Assembly (NCBI GenBank): GCA_963565915.1
Contig: OY751494.1
Coordinates: 2,480,001-2,544,000 of the forward strand
Length of the DNA: 64,000 nucleotides
Direction: 5' to 3'
From: Entoloma clypeatum
Taxonomy: Eukaryota; Basidiomycota; Agaricomycetes; Agaricales; Entolomataceae
Both the position numbers and the translations under genes were made by a program. The notes under the pieces are model-generated. The model saw only the letters and a program-made list of their open reading frames with translations, was not told the origin of the DNA and made no database searches. The first letter of the stretch is position 1. Each line of letters starts with the position of its first letter. Shown here piece after piece: positions 58,547 to 64,000 of the stretch.

Positions 58547-59794
58547 TTAACGATATCCATGGTATCGGCCAGCGTTTGGATTAATCATTCCACCACGTTC
58601 AAACTCGTTCGACGTGAAAGACCCGATGATCGAAGAGCTCCCAGAGCTGTTTTGTCGCATGGGTCCAGGTGGAAGTGGCTTGTCCGGGTTGCCTCGGCGA
58701 CCGGTTTGTCTGGTGTTTGCGAATGGCCCACGTCTTGTGCGTCCCGGCTTCGCAGCTGCTGAGGGTGTCGCAAGAGGTAGGATACTCGAACTCGAGGCTC
58801 CACTAGGTCCACGTTTGACATTAGCACGCCCATAGTTGTTGAACCACGCGCAAGAGGTGACAGGGCCATGCCACATGTGGTCATCACCTCTTCTTTGCCT
58901 TCGGATAGCCAGGAAAAAGAGCCCGAGACAGAAGAACAGAACTGGTGAGGTCTTTGAGTGAACCATGGACTGGAGCAGCTGCGCGTTTGAACTTACCGAG
59001 GACGGCGTTCATCAACGCAAACGAATTAAGCACCCGATACATGGCCTGATATTGGTCGGTGTGGACTGCCTCCCTGTTAGCACCTGCCAGACTTTCTGAC
59101 AAGGTTAATATGACTCACAGGTTGCTGCAGAATCTGCCAAAGGTTGTGTCGAGGTGTTAGATGCGAAGCATTCGACATCAGCTGATTGAGAGTCGGATTT
59201 GGCGAGGTACACTCCCAAAACTTTGGGGATGGGATCAAGTCATGCTATGATACCACATGGACCAGAACTTACCAAGCCAAAATAAACCCAGGAGTCCCAG
59301 AGAAGACAGTTCTATTCGTGTCGAGATGGGGTTTCGGTCCCGTAAGAAGAAGCTGAATCCCAATCTGAAAAAAAAACAATTCAAAAACACGTCGAAATGT
59401 GAGCTCACATAGATGTAGATTAGGCGAAAAACTTACAAAAGCGTAATAATAAATAGGCTCGAAGAGCATACGAATATCGAAAAAGGAACAAAACGAGCTG
59501 AACGCGACGAGATGAACAAACGGATCAATGACCACAAGCACGAGACTCACTGAGATCTGAAGCAGCCAATACGTGCTGAAACTGGCCTGCCATTGCCAAA
59601 CAGATTACCGTGAACAACACAACAACTCCTGGAGAGATGTTAATGGATGTCGATGACCACACGAGTTGTGACGCACCGTAGAGCGAGGCCCGTATGAGGT
59701 TGAAAAGTGAATGCATCCTTGAACGTTGATGAGGAACTCTAGTTGACGGGGGTTGGGGGACTTGGTGACCACGGTTTTTGGGATCGGACGGCAT
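58547..59794 (-). CDS. MARVEL-like four-helix membrane protein with basic Gly/Ser-rich tail
   Basis: The start ATG at 59794 gives MPSDPKNRGHQVPQ. Four predicted membrane helices appear after splicing: SINISPGVVVLFTVICLAMA; FVPFSIFVCSSSLFIITLL; ELSSLGLLGLFWLGLGVYLA-like; and NSFALMNAVLVLLFCLGLFFLAIR. Between helices 3 and 4 is a Cys/Ser-rich loop with SADVECF. The tail is cytosolic-looking, basic and rich in Gly/Ser/Pro, ending GRYHGYR, TAA 58547-58549. The pattern of short loops, a charged RxRNPxSTRIEL stretch before helix 3 and a Cys loop before helix 4 fits fungal MARVEL-domain proteins as I remember them. About five introns; several exons are only clear in the frame that keeps the helices. 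Function is unknown. Confidence 0.7.
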
Positions 59795-59988
59795 GATAAA
59801 CCACGAAGGAATGAAGGACACGAGGCTACCAGTCGGAAGCAGGGATGCCGCTGCGTGTTCGCGTCGTGGGGGCGTAATCAGAGATCTGGGGCTGTGCGGT
59901 GCAAAGCCCTTTTGGCAGAGAGGTGCAATGCTCAAAATTTGAAAGAGTACATATACTGTACAACTCCGCGAGATAAGATCGATATATT

Positions 59989-62891
59989 CTATTCCTCACT
60001 ACGCAAACCAGCGCCGATCTCGGCGTAAAGAACGAGACATTCTGGGTTGAACAACGTTGCAGGGTTAACACTGGTCAGAGGTGCGCCGTTGATTATCTGA
60101 TGGATTTGGCGCATCAAACTAGCGTCTCCGGATCACCGAAAGCTTCATATCCCTCACCTTTTTAACAAGCACTTCCACGCGCTTGCCATTCAGCGTATAC
60201 GGTATATCATCAACCTGGATGATCTGCATAGCCGGTTTCCCATGAAGGCCATTTCTGATGGCTTCAGATGAAGGGAAGACGTACTCGGGCAGGAACATGC
60301 CTAGGACTCCTCCGACTGCGGATTTCGGCCTTGATTTTCTTCTCCAGTTCTTCAGATAGCTTCTGCCCAGTCAACAGCTTCACGAACAAAATCACCCTCT
60401 CGTCAATCCCGCCGTTGATCTTCTGGCCGACAGCGATACAGTCTGCGATGGCTGGCTCTGCTCCTGATCCTGAAAAGCACAAGTCGAGAACATCATACAA
60501 TTCCGATGATCCGAAACGGATGCCTCCGGGGTTTCTGAGAAGAGACAACGTCCACTGATGCATCTAGATAGGCAAAAAAGGGAACACACAAGACACCATC
60601 TGAACGCCCAAGCATGACCAACCCTCCTCCATTGCCATCTCTCGAACGTGTGATAACAACGTGATCGCCGTGATCTTGAGAAAGCGACATGTCAGACGCC
60701 GTAAATCTCCCTTTGGAATATGTGAAGACTCACACCAAACTCCTGGAAACTCAGAAAAGTACGCTTCTCGAAAGCGAACGTGCGCAGCTTCGACATCATG
60801 ACCAGTACCAAATCCAGGCAGGGGCCAGAAGCCAAGTGGCATGCAAGGGAATGGCTTCACACACACCAGCTCTCCAGCTTCATCAGGCGGGTTGGGTGTG
60901 CCTTCGGGCGAAAAAGATTCGATCGCCATCCCGAGCATACGGCACTGTATTTCACCTCTATACACAGGAAGCGCACTACACATGCCTGCAAAGAGCGAAC
61001 ATATATCGGTTCCACCTTGGCAGGAGTGAGGCCATTGACCTGAATGATAGCGAGAATGTGCTCACCAGTGATCGAACCTAGAAGCACGTCGGATTTGATG
61101 TGTTCATAGACATAATCAAACAGAGGTGCCGCTAGCGGAGAACCAGTGGAATAGATTTGCCTAAGACTGGTCAGGCGGTGGTGTTCAATAGGTCGGTAAC
61201 ATTTCTGCGGGCGATGGTCTTTGAGTCGACTGTGAATATCTTACGGGGGTGGGCAAGTTACCGAAAGGGTATCGATATATTTTGCGCTAGTCCCGAAAAT
61301 CGAAATGCCAAGATCATCAACCAGCTTCCAGAGATGGCTGGGATCTCGTAGAGGACTCCCGTCGTATAGTATAAGAGTACAGCCCAGACTAAGACCGCTA
61401 ACAAGGAAGTTCCACATCATCCATCCCCTAAGGGTATGGTTAGTCATGCCGAATGAGGAGCAAAACGAACGCGAACGTAGTCGAGTAATAGAAGAACACG
61501 TCATCTGGCCGCAGATCACCGCACAAGCCAAGTTCTTTCTTGGCTTGGAGAAGCATCCCCCCTGCCCTATGGACTATGGGCCTAGCCGTGACATTAACAA
61601 AGAGAGAAGGAAATCACTGAGAATAGAACTAACTTTGGGCGTCCTGTTGTGCCACTGCTAAACAAGATCCAAAGAGGGGCGTCAAAGGGTCCTCGCCACC
61701 AGTCAATTTCACCCGAGGCGCTGCGTCCAAGTTTACTATCTCGGCCACTTTGTAGAAAAGCATCCCAAGACGCCCAATCAGATGACCAATCATGTCGGTC
61801 TTCGAGTTGAGGAAAAGGGTGAATGATGATGACTTTCGAGGGAGCAATGCCCCGTCTCTTCAACCCTGCAAACAATACAGATAGTTTGGGGATATGTCGA
61901 TGCAATTTGGCATTGTAACTGTGATGACATGAGGTCTTCGGAAACAGCCTGCGGACCCTTGAGTACTCACGCAACTTGGTCGACAGCAAAGATAAATTTG
62001 GGTTGGACTTGTTCGAATCTATGATCTTGGTGAGAATGATATTTATGTGGAAGAGGGAATGTTGTTGTACCGCTCCAAGACACCTTGAGGACCAAAATCT
62101 GCAGCGGCGCTTACCCATATGGCGCCAAGCGCGGTGGCTGCGAGACACGCAACGACATTTTCCTGTGAGGGGATTCTTCGTTAGCGCTTCGACGTCCGAT
62201 CATCGTGTTAGACCCATCTATGTAGCAAGTCTTGGCAAAGATTTCGAAGGTTCGAAGATGTCGCATTTCTTGGCGTCAGAGAATGACAGGTAGTGCTTAC
62301 GATGCAATTGGACGAATAAGAAACAACCCTATCTCCGGGTTTCAAGCCATTCGCAACGAACGCTGACACAAGATCAGCAACCAAGCTGTAGAGTTGGAGG
62401 TATGTGCAGGTTCGCAATTGAGGGAGGGGGTCGGTGGGCGTTGGCTCGGCTGGGAAGACAGGCAGTGAGGAGAATTCAGCTGCGGGCAGTCATGATAGGG
62501 CACTGACTAGCTTGTATCAAAGCGAGCTTATCTGGGGAGCGACATTGCAGCATATTCTCAGCCCAGTTGAGCCGAGCCTCGGAGAACCTGAGTCGGGAAT
62601 GAGGGTGGAGTCGCGAGCGACGACACGGTCGTGGGAGACGAACCACGGTGGATTGGATGGGGGTAGGGCGGTGTTCTGAACGACATGGGTGCCCTTGTAT
62701 CCGAGTATGTTGGTATGGTCCCAAACGGCGCTCCAGAAGAGGTCGAGGTGGGTGATGGACCAAGTGTGCAAGTCGTGGTATGAGTTGAGTGAGAGACGGT
62801 GAGTTTTGTTTATGCGATCCAGGAAGCGAAGGGTGGCGGACTGTTGTGAAGAAGAAGGGTGAAAGAGGGCGGTGGATGGGGAGGTGGACAT
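59989..62891 (-). CDS. Acetoacetyl-CoA synthetase
   Basis: ATP-dependent ligase that activates acetoacetate to acetoacetyl-CoA in the cytosol, feeding sterol and lipid synthesis or ketone use. The start ATG at 62891 gives [18 protein letters not shown]. An ACAS N-terminal region follows ([34 protein letters not shown]). The AMP-binding motif is [14 protein letters not shown] (near 61660), then [24 protein letters not shown] and [11 protein letters not shown]. The C-terminal part has [83 protein letters not shown] with the catalytic Lys, ending [20 protein letters not shown] 59989-59991. The [12 protein letters not shown] signature is specific to this enzyme. More than twelve introns. Confidence 0.9.
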
Positions 62892-63035
62892 GGATGTGCG
62901 CGGAGTTGTTCACCGATGATCATGTGATGAAAAGACGCGCACGTTTGTGTGATAAGAAAAGTCTTTAAATACATTGTATACTTTGAACCTGACTGCTCTC
63001 CAACCTCTTCACTCTTTGCTCCTCTTGAGCGTTTC

Positions 63036-63647
63036 ATGGACAAATTCCTCGCTCCCCACACACCCGAGGCCTCAGCACACACCCAGCTCAGGTATTTGCC
63101 ACCCTCACTCAATGTACCCCCACAACCTCAACCTTCCCCCGCGTATGCCACAGCGATAACTGGTACAACCACTGGGACTCCGACCATCCCAACCTCAACG
63201 AAACCCTCGTCGCCCGTTGCGCCTCGTACCGCGCCTTTGACCGTTACCTCGCTGGTGCAGACATTTTCCTCCATCCTCGTACCCGCCCTGAGCTCGAGAG
63301 CATACTGTGCGCATACACTCACTCCAACTGACCCCCATCTTGACCCACCCTTTTCCTCAGCAAAAGGTACTCTTACGACGCTATTCACAACACCATCGCC
63401 AAAAGCCGTTCCACACTCCGCCCTGGTGGCTACAGTCGAGTCAGTCATCTCTTATTACATTCCCACTCCCGTCTTTTTTTTTCTCATGATAAACAAGGTC
63501 TGCCATATTGCCGAGAAATCCATCCAGAATGTACTGAACACTGGCGACAATGCAACCTTCCTTCTCGCTCTTCACCGCCCTCTGCAAAACAACCCTCGCG
63601 ACACAGAGAGGGCCATACCCGCTTCTCGGGCTATCGCTGCCAATTGA
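63036..63647 (+). CDS. Small protein of unknown function, four exons
   Basis: ATG 63036 gives MDKFLAPHTPEASAHTQL. Introns 63092-63153, 63307-63360 and 63440-63497 keep phase throughout and yield about 145 residues. The centre reads WYNHWDSDHPNLNETLVARC, FDRYLAGADIFLHPRTRPEL, then RYSYDAIHNTIAKSRSTLRP. The last exon, IAEKSIQNVLNTGDNATFLL to SRAIAAN, ends at TGA 63645-63647. Charge and codon pattern look like real coding sequence but I do not recognise a family. The last exon is less certain: another frame there gives YCREIHPECTEHWRQC, which would need a poorer donor. The start diverges from acetoacetyl-CoA synthetase over 144 bp. Confidence 0.55.
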   Translation: MDKFLAPHTPEASAHTQLRYLPPSLNVPPQPQPSPAYATAITGTTTGTPTIPTSTKPSSPVAPRTAPLTVTSLVQTFSSILVPALSSRAYCAHTLTPTDPHLDPPFSSAKGTLTTLFTTPSPKAVPHSALVATVESVISYYIPTPVFFFLMINKVCHIAEKSIQNVLNTGDNATFLLALHRPLQNNPRDTERAIPASRAIAAN

Positions 63648-64000
63648 CCTTTTCTTCTTCTTGTCTTTCATGGCTCTTCCCGTTGTATATGTCATGAGCA
63701 TCATCTGTATCCAGTCGTCCTCGAGCACGCCTTCTTCATCGACACAATATCGACCTGTAATAATTTATCCCTGTACTTGTATGAAATCAACATTGCTTTC
63801 GTCTGTACTCGATGAAAACGGAGTCTGGGGTAAGATTGAGTTTTATTAAATCATTCAGATCAGAGCACAAACGTGTGATGGCATGTTATGACAGCCTGCC
63901 CGCAGTGCCCGGCACTGCCGAAAGCAGCGATCACTGGCTTTCAACCACCAGGTCCTCAGCTGCTCTGGCAGTGCTGCTGACCCTTTCTCTTCACTTTACT
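63648..64000. other. Right end of window, no gene recognised; small perfect hairpin
   Basis: The last 350 bp hold no convincing frame. Near 63901-63917 the sequence GCAGTGCC-C-GGCACTGC is a perfect 8-bp inverted repeat with a one-base loop. Nothing identifies it as a terminator or an element end. Confidence 0.4.

Overview
This window is from a filamentous basidiomycete, probably an agaricomycete. The genes are crowded and many are divergent pairs only 50 to 200 bp apart. Almost every gene is cut by several introns of about 46 to 63 nt with GT..AG ends. Several proteins are of basidiomycete type: a DUF6699-like protein, a YPxF-motif repeat protein and a MARVEL-like protein with a long basic tail. 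I recognise no rRNA, tRNA, transposon or CRISPR array. Coordinates of eukaryotic genes below run from start codon to stop codon and include introns; splice sites were read by eye.

Layout, left to right. 1-5.0 kb: the 3' end of the Arf-GEF SEC7 (+), then the endocytic adaptor SLA1 (-). 5.2-10 kb: translation release factor eRF3/SUP35 (+), an AT-rich gap, and a DCAF-type WD40 protein (+). 10-16 kb: a small unresolved coding-like fragment, the RNA polymerase II CTD kinase CTK1/CDK12 (+), and COP9 signalosome subunit 4 (-). 15.9-20 kb: a 12-exon repeat protein (+) in which six introns split the same tyrosine codon of a repeated motif. 20-26.6 kb: a PUB-domain protein (-), a Tgl3/4/5-type patatin lipase (-), and a single-pass membrane protein of unknown role (+).

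26.8-38.9 kb: ORC4 (-), Mediator subunit 20 (+), a mitochondrial 2-oxoacid dehydrogenase kinase (+), an unknown Pro/Ser-rich protein (+), the NDR kinase CBK1 (+) and the ribosome-biogenesis helicase SPB4 (+). 39-50.9 kb: a PX/DUF3818 protein (-), a DUF6699-like protein (-), a RING plus LON-domain protein with a hydrophobic C-terminus (-), and an STB6-like protein (+). 51-64 kb: CCDC47-like ER protein (-), a small conserved protein (+), glucose-6-phosphate dehydrogenase (-), a THOC5-like subunit (+), E2 enzyme UBC8/UBE2H (-), an unresolved stretch, a MARVEL-like membrane protein (-), acetoacetyl-CoA synthetase (-) and a small unknown gene (+).

Most genes are single-copy housekeeping genes with unrelated jobs, so this is ordinary core genome and not a cluster with one function. 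The unusual signals are inside genes: the exon-repeat protein, a probable AT-AC intron directly after the UBC8 start codon, GC-AG introns, and an ORC4 whose Walker B glutamate is replaced by glycine.
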